Assembly: GCA_958448635.1 (NCBI GenBank) | Contig: CAUDEQ010000079.1 | Span: 1-8,152 of the forward strand | Source of the DNA: an uncultured Bacillota bacterium | Lineage (GTDB): Bacteria > Bacillota > Clostridia > Peptostreptococcales > Anaerovoracaceae | Reading direction: 5' to 3' | Length of the DNA: 8,152 nucleotides | In this document: positions 1 to 6,949 of the stretch, piece after piece | Numbering within the stretch: position 1 is the first letter of the stretch | Layout of the letters: the number at the start of each line of letters is the position of its first letter | Position numbers and translations under genes: made by a program | The notes under the pieces: model-generated | Databases searched by the model: none | What the model saw: the letters and a program-made list of their open reading frames with translations, nothing else | Told to the model about the DNA's origin: nothing

Positions 1-260
1 GAGCCCTCTGCTGTGTTCCCCTGACGATAGTACTCATCTGCCTCCTTTGCATCAGGTGTTTCCGCATTTTGCTTGTCCTTTTCCGTGACATTATCCTTCT
101 CCTGCGTGCCCTTTTCCTCGGGTACGCTCTCAGAAGTCTTATTGATATCACCTCTCTGTACAGGCGCACTGTTTTCCACCGCAAAGGCCGGCACAGCTGC
201 ACCCAAGGTCATGCAAAGTGCCACCGCCAAAGCTATGGTTTTCTTCATTACTTTCTTCAT
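1..260 (-). CDS. N-terminal part of a secreted protein of unknown function (3' end beyond window)
   Basis: Reading leftwards from an ATG at 260-258, the frame stays open to the window edge (86 full codons). The start is supported by a GGGGGAGG ribosome binding site seven bases upstream. The nearby ATG at 265-263 runs into a stop at once. The product begins with a classical signal peptide: basic MKKVMKKT, a hydrophobic stretch (about residues 8-23), then VPAFA with an AXA signal peptidase I site after residue 27. No lipobox cysteine follows; Cys16 lies inside the hydrophobic core. The mature part seen so far (residues 28-86) is highly charged and low in complexity, rich in E, K, D, T and N, and resembles a disordered linker before a folded surface or wall-associated domain. 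No domain is recognisable. It is separated from ahcY by a strong terminator and has its own putative promoter, so it is probably a separate transcription unit. Export is well supported; function is unknown. Confidence 0.85.
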   Translation of the reverse strand, partial: MKKVMKKTIALAVALCMTLGAAVPAFAVENSAPVQRGDINKTSESVPEEKGTQEKDNVTEKDKQNAETPDAKEADEYYRQGNTAEG

Positions 261-327
261 ATCATAACCTCCCCCTCAGAGTTTATACCTTTTACTTGTA
301 CGGTTTATCGCCTTTATTTACATCAAT

Positions 328-336
328 ATAATACCA
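328..336 (-). promoter_or_regulatory. Putative extended -10 promoter of the secreted-protein gene
   Basis: On the minus strand the sequence TGG-TATTAT matches the extended -10 form TGN-TATAAT with one mismatch. Transcription would start near 320 and give a leader of about 60 bases. There is no good -35 hexamer. With a 17-bp spacer the -35 position falls at 351-356, almost wholly in a run of G. A short inverted repeat, TTCTT-AA-AAGAA on the minus strand (340-351), fills the spacer. The match is modest and the call is inference. Confidence 0.4.
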
Positions 337-351
337 TACTTCTTTTAAGAA

Positions 352-360
352 CCCCCCCCC
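352..360 (-). repeat. Nine-G homopolymer beside the secreted-protein promoter
   Basis: Nine consecutive C on the plus strand (G on the minus strand) cover the expected -35 position of the putative promoter at 328-336. G or C runs of this length are known slippage-prone sites in phase-variable genes of several bacteria. Here the tract lies outside the coding frame, so any effect would be on transcription. A sequencing length error in the run is also possible. Confidence 0.6.
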
Positions 361-386
361 ATGCGAAATAGATGCTCATCATTGCG

Positions 387-436
387 AAAAAAAGCAGCCG
401 CACCGTATCGCCCTTGACGATATGGTATGGCTGCCG
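387..436 (-). terminator. Intrinsic terminator ending the cdaA-to-ahcY transcription unit
   Basis: An 18-bp imperfect stem (arms 393-410 and 418-435) with a 7-base loop is followed on the minus strand by seven T (387-393 read in reverse). On the minus strand the stem has two A-C mismatches and two G-U pairs. On the plus strand it has the opposite wobble pattern and five T at 437-441, so it could stop transcription in both directions. It lies about 55 bases after the ahcY stop and upstream of the secreted-protein promoter, so it separates the two units. Confidence 0.85.
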
Positions 437-450
437 TTTTTATTATGTAT

Positions 451-480
451 GAAGAATCGTCGCAGACGACTTTTTTCTTC
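451..480 (-). other. Small second hairpin just after ahcY
   Basis: A 5-bp stem TCGTC/GACGA (457-461 and 465-469) with a 3-base loop is flanked by GAAGAA (451-456) and TTCTTC (475-480), which can extend it across a bulge. On the plus strand six T follow directly, a weak terminator shape. On the minus strand no T run follows, so it would act only as a 3'-end stabilising stem ahead of the main terminator. Confidence 0.3.
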
Positions 481-490
481 CCTGCCAATC

Positions 491-1738
491 TTATACCTGC
501 CAGCTGTCAAGATATTTCCTCTGCTCTTCCGTCAGGGTGTCTATCTCGATTCCCCACGCTTCAAGCCGTCTGCGTGCTATGATATCGTCTATCTCATCGG
601 AAACATCCACGACCTTGTTTTCCAGCCTACTGTGATTATCCTTGATGTAGATAGCCGACATCGCCTGCACTGCAAAGCTCAGATCCATGATTTCCGCAGG
701 ATGTCCGTCTGCCGCTGCAATATTGACAAGCTTTCCCTCTCCTATGACATTTATCATTCTGCCGTTTTCAAGGGTATAGCCCATGATGTTGTTTCTCGTC
801 TCTTCCTTTGAAACTGCGGCTTTTTCAAGCCCTGCCATGTCTATCTCCACATTGAAGTGTCCGGCGTTGGTCAGTATGGCTCTATCCTTCATTCGAAGCA
901 TATGCTCCACCGTTATGGTGTGCATGCAGCCTGTTGCCGACACGAATATATCTCCGAAAGCTGCAGCCTCCTCCATCTTCATCACATCGTAACCGTCCAT
1001 CCTGGCTTCGATGGCCTTTACAGGATCTATCTCCGTCACTATCACCCTGGCTCCCAGGGCAGCAGCCCTCATGGCTATTCCTCTGCCGCACCAGCCGTAT
1101 CCTACGACCACCACCGTCTTGGAAGCCACGATGAGGTTGGTGTTTCTCATTATGCTGTCCCATACCGACTGACCTGTTCCGTAACGATTATCGAAGAGAT
1201 GCTTGCATCTGGCATCGTTTACGGCAACCATGGGGAACATCAGTATGCCTTCTCTTTCCATGGCCTTGAGCCTTATGACTCCGGTGGTCGTCTCCTCACA
1301 GCCGCCCAACACCTCCGATGCCAGATCCCGGCGTTTTTCATGGAGCATTCCCACCAGATCTCCTCCGTCGTCTATTATGATGTTAGGCTTATGCTCAAGA
1401 CACATCTCTATATGCCGCATATACTCCTCATCATCTGCGCCGTGATATGCGAAGACCTTCATGCCGTCCTCCGCCAGGGCTGCCGCCACGTCATCCTGTG
1501 TGGACAGGCTGTTGCTGCCTGTAACCGACATCTGGGCTCCGCCTGCTGCCAGCACCTTGCAAAGATATGCTGTCTTGGCTTCCAGATGCACCGAAAGGCT
1601 TATCCTTATACCCTCAAAGGGCTTTTCGGCTCTGAAATCCGCCTCCAGCGCCGAAAGCAGCGGCATGTTGTTTTTCACCCACTCTATCTTGCGGTGGCCT
1701 GACGGCGCCAATGATATGTCTCTGATATCGTAATTCAT
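491..1738 (-). CDS. ahcY: S-adenosylhomocysteine hydrolase family enzyme, short archaeal-like class (possibly uses S-inosylhomocysteine)
   Basis: A cytosolic NAD-dependent enzyme of the methyl cycle. The family splits S-adenosylhomocysteine into adenosine and homocysteine, relieving inhibition of methyltransferases. Length is 415 aa. Aligning by eye to the human enzyme, the catalytic residues are kept: His51, the DDGGD motif (123-127), Glu149 with TTT (150-152), Lys179, Asp183-Asn184, His294 in NAGHF, and GHP (345-347). The NAD-binding Rossmann motif GYGWCGRG spans 213-220, with the acidic strand end TEIDP at 235-239. Two points differ from the classical form. The chain ends in YLDSW without the C-terminal DHYRY tail. 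The purine-pocket segment reads HLEAKTA (51-57), so human Thr57 and Glu59 correspond to Glu53 and Lys55. Both features fit the short archaeal/Thermotoga-like class. The start is supported by AGGGGAA seven bases upstream. It lies 54 bases after glmS and probably shares its transcript in part. Family is certain; the exact substrate is not. Confidence 0.93.
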   Translation of the reverse strand: MNYDIRDISLAPSGHRKIEWVKNNMPLLSALEADFRAEKPFEGIRISLSVHLEAKTAYLCKVLAAGGAQMSVTGSNSLSTQDDVAAALAEDGMKVFAYHGADDEEYMRHIEMCLEHKPNIIIDDGGDLVGMLHEKRRDLASEVLGGCEETTTGVIRLKAMEREGILMFPMVAVNDARCKHLFDNRYGTGQSVWDSIMRNTNLIVASKTVVVVGYGWCGRGIAMRAAALGARVIVTEIDPVKAIEARMDGYDVMKMEEAAAFGDIFVSATGCMHTITVEHMLRMKDRAILTNAGHFNVEIDMAGLEKAAVSKEETRNNIMGYTLENGRMINVIGEGKLVNIAAADGHPAEIMDLSFAVQAMSAIYIKDNHSRLENKVVDVSDEIDDIIARRRLEAWGIEIDTLTEEQRKYLDSWQV

Positions 1739-1765
1739 TTCTTTTCCCCTGTTTCTATTATATAA

Positions 1766-1786
1766 GGCAGCTGCTGTGCAGCTGCC
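1766..1786 (-). terminator. GC-rich hairpin between glmS and ahcY (weak terminator or attenuator)
   Basis: A perfect 9-bp stem GGCAGCTGC/GCAGCTGCC with a 3-base loop starts six bases after the glmS stop codon. On the minus strand it is followed by TTATATAATAG rather than a run of T, so termination is likely partial. The same trailing bases contain TATAAT, a perfect -10 hexamer, but there is no -35 or extended -10 at the right place and the implied start point would leave almost no leader before the ahcY ribosome binding site. Partial terminator, attenuator or processing/stability stem are the reasonable readings. Confidence 0.55.
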
Positions 1787-1792
1787 GTAGGT

Positions 1793-3622
1793 TTATTCCA
1801 CTGTTACTGATTTTGCCAGGTTCTTAGGCTTATCTATGTTGCAGTTTCTTTCCTTCGCAACATAGTAGGCGAAAAGCTGAAGAGGCACCACTGCCAATAC
1901 CGGCGATACCACGTCCATGCACTGAGGTATGTAAAACACCTCATCGCACACCTTCTCTATTTCAGTCTTTCCTTCCTTGGATATGCCCACAACCCGGGCT
2001 CCTCTCGCCCTGATTTCCTCAACATTGGATACCATCTTCTCATAGAGGAAATCCTGAGTAGCCAGTGCGAACACGAGAGTATCAGGCTCCATCAGGGCGA
2101 TGGTTCCATGCTTAAGCTCTCCTGCAGCTATGGCAAAGGAATTGATATATGATATTTCCTTGAGCTTCAGAGAGCCTTCGTAGGATACACCTGAGTCCAG
2201 CCCTCTTCCTATGTAAAACACCTGCTCCTTGCGATGGTATTTCTTCGCCAGCATTTCCATCTCAGGCTCCTTTTCAAGGATGGCATCGACCTTCTCAGGC
2301 AGAGCCTTAAGCTCTCCCAGTACCTGACGGTAATACTCTTTATCCACGGTGCCCTTGGTGCTTCCCATGTAAAGGCCTATCAGATACATGCATATGAGCT
2401 GTGTCGTGTACGCCTTGGTGGATGCCACCGCTATCTCCGGACCTGCCCATGTGTAGAATACATCGTCAGACTCTCTTGCCACGGAGCTTCCCACAACATT
2501 CACTACGGAAAGTATGCGGGCGCCTTTTCTCTTGGCTTCCCTCAGGGCTGCAAGGGTGTCCAGAGTCTCTCCCGACTGGCTTATGGCGATGAAGAGCGTC
2601 TTTTCATCCACAAAAGGATCTCTGTATCTGAACTCGGATGCGATGTCCACCTCCACCGGAACTCTCGCCATCTTCTCGATGACCAGCTTTCCCACAAGAC
2701 CGGCGTGGTATGCAGTACCGCATGCAACGATATATACCTTGTTGAAGCCCTCGATATCCTCCTTGGTCATGGAAATACCGTCCAGATTGATGCTGCCGTC
2801 TTCGTTGATACGTCTCAGCAGCGTTTCGCTGATTCCCTTAGGCTGCTCATGTATCTCCTTCAGCATGAAATGCTCATAGCCTTCCTTTTCAGCTGCGTCG
2901 GCATCCCATGTCACGTTAAACACGTCTCTCTTGACCTTATGACCTTTTTCGTTGTAGATGACGATATCATCCTTTGTCAGTACCACGGTCTCGTTGTTCT
3001 CGATGAGGTACACCTGTCTAACGTATTTCAGCAGCGCAGGTATGTCCGAGGCTATGAAGTTAAAGCCCTTGCCTATGCCTGCCACCAGCGGTGCATCCTT
3101 TCTTACCGCCACGATCTTATCAGGCTCTGCGGCAGCAATGGCACACACGGCGTATGCTCCGCGCATTTCCTCCACTGCCTTGTTCACAGCCTTGAGAAGA
3201 TCTCCGTCGTAGAATATCCCTATCAGGTGGGCGATGACCTCTGAATCCGTCTCCGACTTGAATGTTACGCCGTATTCGCGAATCAGCCATTCCTTTATTT
3301 CCTGATAATTCTCGATTATTCCGTTATGGACTATAGCAATGGAGTTATCGCCGTTGCCGTGGGGGTGGGAATTGATATCCGATGGCGCACCGTGTGTAGC
3401 CCATCTTGTATGACCTATTCCGATAGAGCTGTCAAATTCCGGCTCACTGATTATCTTTTCAAGGTTTTTTATCTCCCCTACATGCTTTCTTATCTGTATC
3501 CTGCCATCTATAGGAAGGGCGATGCCTGCTGAGTCGTAGCCTCTGTACTCAAGACGCTTGAGGCCGTCTATTATCTTCTCCTTTGCGTTGCCGCTTCCTA
3601 CAAATCCAACTATACCGCACAT
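1793..3622 (-). CDS. glmS: Glutamine--fructose-6-phosphate aminotransferase (isomerizing), glucosamine-6-phosphate synthase
   Basis: A cytosolic enzyme that makes glucosamine-6-phosphate from fructose-6-phosphate and glutamine, the first committed step to UDP-GlcNAc and the wall. Length is 609 aa, equal to the E. coli enzyme. The N-terminal glutaminase domain (about 1-240) has nucleophile Cys2 in MCGIVGFVG, GHTRWATHG (70-78), NGIIENY (100-106) and SETD (123-126). Two SIS isomerase domains follow. The first carries CGTAYHAG (301-308), SQSGET (348-353) and STKAYTTQ (401-408). The second carries RGLDSG (473-478), the KLKE segment with Glu489, and His505 in ELKHG. The tail DKPKNLAKSVTVE contains Lys604, the Schiff-base lysine. 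The start is fixed by Cys2 and by an AAGGAGGA site. It begins 15 bases after the glmM stop, so it is cotranscribed. The gap is far too short for a glmS ribozyme, so control must act elsewhere. Confidence 0.98.
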   Translation of the reverse strand: MCGIVGFVGSGNAKEKIIDGLKRLEYRGYDSAGIALPIDGRIQIRKHVGEIKNLEKIISEPEFDSSIGIGHTRWATHGAPSDINSHPHGNGDNSIAIVHNGIIENYQEIKEWLIREYGVTFKSETDSEVIAHLIGIFYDGDLLKAVNKAVEEMRGAYAVCAIAAAEPDKIVAVRKDAPLVAGIGKGFNFIASDIPALLKYVRQVYLIENNETVVLTKDDIVIYNEKGHKVKRDVFNVTWDADAAEKEGYEHFMLKEIHEQPKGISETLLRRINEDGSINLDGISMTKEDIEGFNKVYIVACGTAYHAGLVGKLVIEKMARVPVEVDIASEFRYRDPFVDEKTLFIAISQSGETLDTLAALREAKRKGARILSVVNVVGSSVARESDDVFYTWAGPEIAVASTKAYTTQLICMYLIGLYMGSTKGTVDKEYYRQVLGELKALPEKVDAILEKEPEMEMLAKKYHRKEQVFYIGRGLDSGVSYEGSLKLKEISYINSFAIAAGELKHGTIALMEPDTLVFALATQDFLYEKMVSNVEEIRARGARVVGISKEGKTEIEKVCDEVFYIPQCMDVVSPVLAVVPLQLFAYYVAKERNCNIDKPKNLAKSVTVE

Positions 3623-3637
3623 TTAAACAGTCCTCCT

Positions 3638-4987
3638 TTAACCGAATCTTCTGGTCAGAAGCACCGCCAGGTCCTCCGCCAGCTTTGTGATATGATCAAC
3701 ATCCTGACCCTCCAGCATGACTCTCACCAGCGGCTCAGTCCCTGAAGGCCTGATAAGAACTCGGCCCATGCCCTCCAGCTCCTTTTCCACTGCTTCGATG
3801 GCGCTCATTATGTCCTTATCCGATTTGTATTTTTCCTTGTTTTCGTTCTTTACTCTGGCATTTTTCAATACCTGAGGGAATATCTCTATCTCGTCGGAAA
3901 GCTCTGAAGGCTTCTTTCCGCTGAGGAGCACGGCCTGCAAAAGCTGCAGAGACGAAAGTATTCCGTCGCCTGTGGTCGTGTGATTCAGGAATATGATGTG
4001 TCCCGACTGCTCTCCGCCTATGGCGCAGCCTGTCTTCAGCATGCTCTCCAGGACATACCTGTCTCCCACGGATGTGACGTCCACTGTGCAGCCTATCTTC
4101 TCTATGTATTTGTGGAAGCCGATGTTGCTCATTACGGTGGCTGTAACCTTATCCTTTGGAAGCAAGCCCTTTTCCTTCATCATGCCTGCACAGATGCATA
4201 TCATCTTGTCTCCGTCTATCACTCTGCCTTTTTCATCTACGGCTATAAGTCTGTCTGCGTCGCCGTCGTATGCCAGACCGAGAAATGCGCCCTGCTTCAG
4301 CACCTCCTCCTGAAGCTTCTCAGGATGTGTCGAGCCGCACTTGTCGTTAATGTTGACGCCATCAGGCTCATTGCCGATAACGGTGATATCCGCTCCGAGA
4401 TCGGAATACACCATTTCCGCAATCTTATATGCTGCTCCGTTGGCGCAGTCCAGCACCAGCTTGACGCCCTTGATATCGATGTCAATGGTGGATTCCAGAA
4501 ATGCAGCATACCTGTCTGCCGCATCATCGTCAGCCTCCAGACATCTGCCCAGCTTTTCTCCTGTGATGTGGCTGTTGACATCTATGTCACGGAGGATTAT
4601 ATCCTCTATCTGATCCTCGATTTCATCGTCCAGCTTAAAGCCTTCTCCGTTGAAGAACTTGATTCCGTTGTATTCAAAAGGATTATGTGACGCTGAAATA
4701 ACAACGCCTGCATCTGCGTGATACGCTTTCACCAGATGAGCTATGGCGGGTGTCGGAAGCACTCCAACCTTGATGACATTGCCTCCCACCGCCAGAATGC
4801 CTGCACTGAGAGCATCCTCAAGCATGTCTCCCGAAAGACGTGTGTCCTTGCCTATGAGTACCACAGGTCTCTTGCTGCTTCTGCTGAGTACATGAGCGCC
4901 GGCCTTTCCCAGCTTGAACGCCAGCTCGGGAGTAAGCTCGGAATTGGCTATTCCTCTCACTCCATCTGTTCCAAATAATCTTCCCAC
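3638..4987 (-). CDS. glmM: Phosphoglucosamine mutase
   Basis: Interconverts glucosamine-6-phosphate and glucosamine-1-phosphate, feeding GlmU and UDP-GlcNAc synthesis; cytosolic. Length is 449 aa, normal for the family. Hallmarks are the N-terminal GTDGVRG (6-12), the phosphoserine loop ISASHNP with Ser100, the metal-binding DGDADR (Asp241, Asp243, Asp245), GGEQSGH (323-329) in the sugar-binding domain, and RPSGTEP (413-419) in the C-terminal phosphate-binding domain. The start codon is GTG, chosen because the conserved N-terminus begins there and GGGAG lies seven bases upstream. The first 31 bases overlap the end of cdaR in another frame, so the two are very likely translationally coupled. 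In other Firmicutes GlmM is known to bind and inhibit CdaA, which fits this neighbourhood. All key residues are present. Confidence 0.97.
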   Translation of the reverse strand: MGRLFGTDGVRGIANSELTPELAFKLGKAGAHVLSRSSKRPVVLIGKDTRLSGDMLEDALSAGILAVGGNVIKVGVLPTPAIAHLVKAYHADAGVVISASHNPFEYNGIKFFNGEGFKLDDEIEDQIEDIILRDIDVNSHITGEKLGRCLEADDDAADRYAAFLESTIDIDIKGVKLVLDCANGAAYKIAEMVYSDLGADITVIGNEPDGVNINDKCGSTHPEKLQEEVLKQGAFLGLAYDGDADRLIAVDEKGRVIDGDKMICICAGMMKEKGLLPKDKVTATVMSNIGFHKYIEKIGCTVDVTSVGDRYVLESMLKTGCAIGGEQSGHIIFLNHTTTGDGILSSLQLLQAVLLSGKKPSELSDEIEIFPQVLKNARVKNENKEKYKSDKDIMSAIEAVEKELEGMGRVLIRPSGTEPLVRVMLEGQDVDHITKLAEDLAVLLTRRFG

Positions 4988-5910
4988 TTGTCTTCTCCCA
5001 TCAATAAAAATACATTTTCCGGCAGCTCAAGCCTTATACTTATCCTGCCGTTCTCATCCTCTGTCACGAAGCCTTCCGCAACATCTATACCATCGATCGC
5101 TTCCTTGGTTCCCACGATTCTTATTTTATCGGGGGCGCCTATCTTGCTGAGATCGATATCATCATCCTCATTCTCTGCTGTAAGCTCCAGCTCAACATTT
5201 TTCTTGTACAGTTTCTGCACTTCGACTTCAGCACTGTCAGTGCTGAGCCCCAGACCGTATATACTCTTGCCCTTTGCATTAACCGGCGTCAGCTCAACGT
5301 TTATCCACTTGCTGTCCTTTATTGCAGCCTCCGATTCAGATATGAAGCCGACGACCTGCTTTACCTTATCAACAGAGCTTTCAGCTCCGCTGACGGTAAC
5401 CTCGTCAGGATACTGACCCAGCACCCACGGCACTGTATTATCACCATCTCCCGCCGCAGCATCTCCTACTACAGAAACATCGCCTGTCGCCTTCTTGTCT
5501 GAAAACTCTATGATAACAGGCTTCGTTTCCCTGACGATTTCCTCAACCTCCACCATCATGGTGGACTGTGATGAGTTTTCCAGACTCAGACTATCCGACA
5601 GGTTCACATATATTTTTTCTTCATTTCGGCCTTCCTCGCATTGTGATACGTCTACATATGCCGTCAGCCCGTTCTTCTTGGCTTCGTTGACATCTGATCG
5701 CTTGCCGCTGATGGTGGCGCTGATGTATATCTGCTCGTCGTATACCGGAGCCAGTCCTGCCTCCTCCAGCACCTCTGCGTTGGCTATGGATACAGGAATA
5801 CTGCCAACCTTAACTCTGGTTTCAGGATCCACCTCACCCATGACGTAAAGCCATATTACTATGGCAGCCAGCAGCGAGATCACCTTATATAATGTATTTC
5901 CCTTACGCAT
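4957..5910 (-). CDS. cdaR: CdaA regulatory protein, YbbR-domain membrane-anchored protein
   Basis: A regulator of the membrane diadenylate cyclase CdaA, acting outside the membrane through YbbR domains. Length is 317 aa. One N-terminal membrane anchor is seen at about residues 8-24 (VISLLAAIVIWLYVMG), and the rest would be extracytoplasmic. I read two fuller YbbR-like repeats (about 30-125 and 127-235, the second with PDEVTVSG at 168-175) and a third, shorter unit (about 237-300) with the same P-x-x-I-x-I-x-G pattern (APDKIRIVG, 259-267). B. subtilis CdaR is longer and has four repeats, so this is a reduced form. The C-terminus is acidic. The gene starts inside the last codons of cdaA (8-base overlap) and ends inside glmM (31-base overlap), a sign of translational coupling. 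YbbR sequences diverge fast, so the identification rests on the anchor, the repeat pattern and the gene order. Confidence 0.93.
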   Translation of the reverse strand: MRKGNTLYKVISLLAAIVIWLYVMGEVDPETRVKVGSIPVSIANAEVLEEAGLAPVYDEQIYISATISGKRSDVNEAKKNGLTAYVDVSQCEEGRNEEKIYVNLSDSLSLENSSQSTMMVEVEEIVRETKPVIIEFSDKKATGDVSVVGDAAAGDGDNTVPWVLGQYPDEVTVSGAESSVDKVKQVVGFISESEAAIKDSKWINVELTPVNAKGKSIYGLGLSTDSAEVEVQKLYKKNVELELTAENEDDDIDLSKIGAPDKIRIVGTKEAIDGIDVAEGFVTEDENGRISIRLELPENVFLLMGEDKWEDYLEQME

Positions 5911-6751
5911 TATTATCCCTCCTTATCTTACTGATGAATCGAGAGATAAATGACATGGTGCCTGTTACCTCGCCTGTATTGAGATACATGTTGAGTATGG
6001 TTTTCTCCACCGTCTTGATGTCAAGGAATCTGGAAAGCTGGCCTTCTCTGGCCATGGAAATTATTCCCGTCTCTTCCGATACTATGAGCACCAGCGCATC
6101 TGAGTGCTCCGTTATGCCGATGCCGGCTCTGTGCCTTGTCCCCAGATTCTTGCTTATTTCCGTGGTGCTGGACAGAGGCAGCACGCAGCCTGCCGCATAC
6201 ACTCTGCCGTCCCTTATGATAACGGCGCCGTCATGAAGAGGCGCACCCTCATAAAATATGTTGCCCAGAATCTGCTCCGACATCTCAGCGTCCAGTACAG
6301 TGCCGCTTTCGGTGATGTCCGTAAGGTTTGTTTCCCTTTCAAAAACTATAAGAGCACCCACTCTGTCTCTTGAAAATGTCTCGATGGCTCTCACTATATG
6401 GGCCGTAATCTTCTTGCCCTTTTCCTTATCCATCTGACTGATGGGCGCTTTTACTATTTTGCTTCTTCCCATATACTCAAGACCCCTTCTCAGCTCCGGC
6501 TGGAATACGACGATTATCGCCACCGCACCGAGGGAAACGGCTCCCTTGAGTATCCAGTTTATCGTATGTAAATTAAGCAGACCTGTTATCACGGTCGCCA
6601 CCACCAGGAAGATAACTCCCTTCAGCAGCTGTTCCGCTCTGGTCTGTTTCATAAGCTTAAGCAGCTGATAGATCACAAATGCGACTATCAATATATCTAT
6701 CGCATCGGCTATGCCGATACCTGAAAATGCGTTTTCAAAAAACTTCTGCAT
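5903..6751 (-). CDS. cdaA: Membrane diadenylate cyclase (cyclic di-AMP synthase)
   Basis: Condenses two ATP into cyclic di-AMP, the second messenger that controls potassium and osmolyte uptake and wall homeostasis in Firmicutes. Length is 282 aa, close to B. subtilis CdaA. Three membrane segments are visible at about 17-34, 42-60 and 64-83, followed by the cytosolic DAC domain (about 100-260). The catalytic motifs are intact: DGA (174-176) in GAPLHDGAVI and RHR (206-208) in GTRHRAGIG, followed by the SEETG segment (225-229). The start ATG has GGGAG seven bases upstream. It is the first gene of the operon, with a good sigma-A promoter about 30 bases upstream, and its stop overlaps the cdaR start by 8 bases. 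Substrate and product follow from the family. Nothing in the sequence suggests loss of activity. Confidence 0.98.
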   Translation of the reverse strand: MQKFFENAFSGIGIADAIDILIVAFVIYQLLKLMKQTRAEQLLKGVIFLVVATVITGLLNLHTINWILKGAVSLGAVAIIVVFQPELRRGLEYMGRSKIVKAPISQMDKEKGKKITAHIVRAIETFSRDRVGALIVFERETNLTDITESGTVLDAEMSEQILGNIFYEGAPLHDGAVIIRDGRVYAAGCVLPLSSTTEISKNLGTRHRAGIGITEHSDALVLIVSEETGIISMAREGQLSRFLDIKTVEKTILNMYLNTGEVTGTMSFISRFISKIRRDNNA

Positions 6752-6768
6752 TAGTATACTCCCATAAG

Positions 6769-6785
6769 ATTAATACTATATTAAT
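6769..6785. promoter_or_regulatory. 17-bp palindrome over the cdaA transcription start (putative operator)
   Basis: ATTAATA-CTA-TATTAAT is a perfect 7-bp inverted repeat with a 3-base centre. It abuts the -10 box of the cdaA promoter and covers the predicted start point. That is where a repressor site would lie, but no regulator is encoded nearby. In such AT-rich sequence a chance palindrome is possible. Confidence 0.4.
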
Positions 6786-6812
6786 TTTACTTAAAAAGCA
6801 GCTTATTTTCAA
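6784..6812 (-). promoter_or_regulatory. Sigma-A-type promoter of the cdaA-cdaR-glmM-glmS operon
   Basis: On the minus strand TTGAAA (6812-6807) and TAAAAT (6789-6784) are separated by exactly 17 bases. Each hexamer has one mismatch to the consensus. The predicted start point is near 6777, which leaves a leader of about 25 bases carrying the cdaA ribosome binding site. This is the best promoter match seen in the window. Confidence 0.75.
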
Positions 6813-6949
6813 TAGTAAATAGAAGAAAACACAAATGCTTCACCTAACGATTATCCCGTCTTCAGCTGCCTTCCAAAGGGCACGTTCGCAATGTTTTCGC
6901 ACTTTAATGTCATGCAGCATTTATGCGTATTTCCCGTCCCCGCCCCGCC

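Noticed and set aside
857..1702. Open frame of 281 codons on the plus strand
   Set aside because: It is antisense to ahcY, whose catalytic motifs are intact on the other strand. The composition is shadow-like.
2234..3244. Open frame of 336 codons on the plus strand
   Set aside because: It is wholly antisense to glmS, has no ribosome binding site, and its translation is rich in His, Leu, Cys and Tyr, as expected of a shadow frame of a well-conserved gene.
3623..3637. glmS ribozyme
   Set aside because: The intergenic space is 15 bases, far shorter than the ribozyme, and holds only the ribosome binding site.
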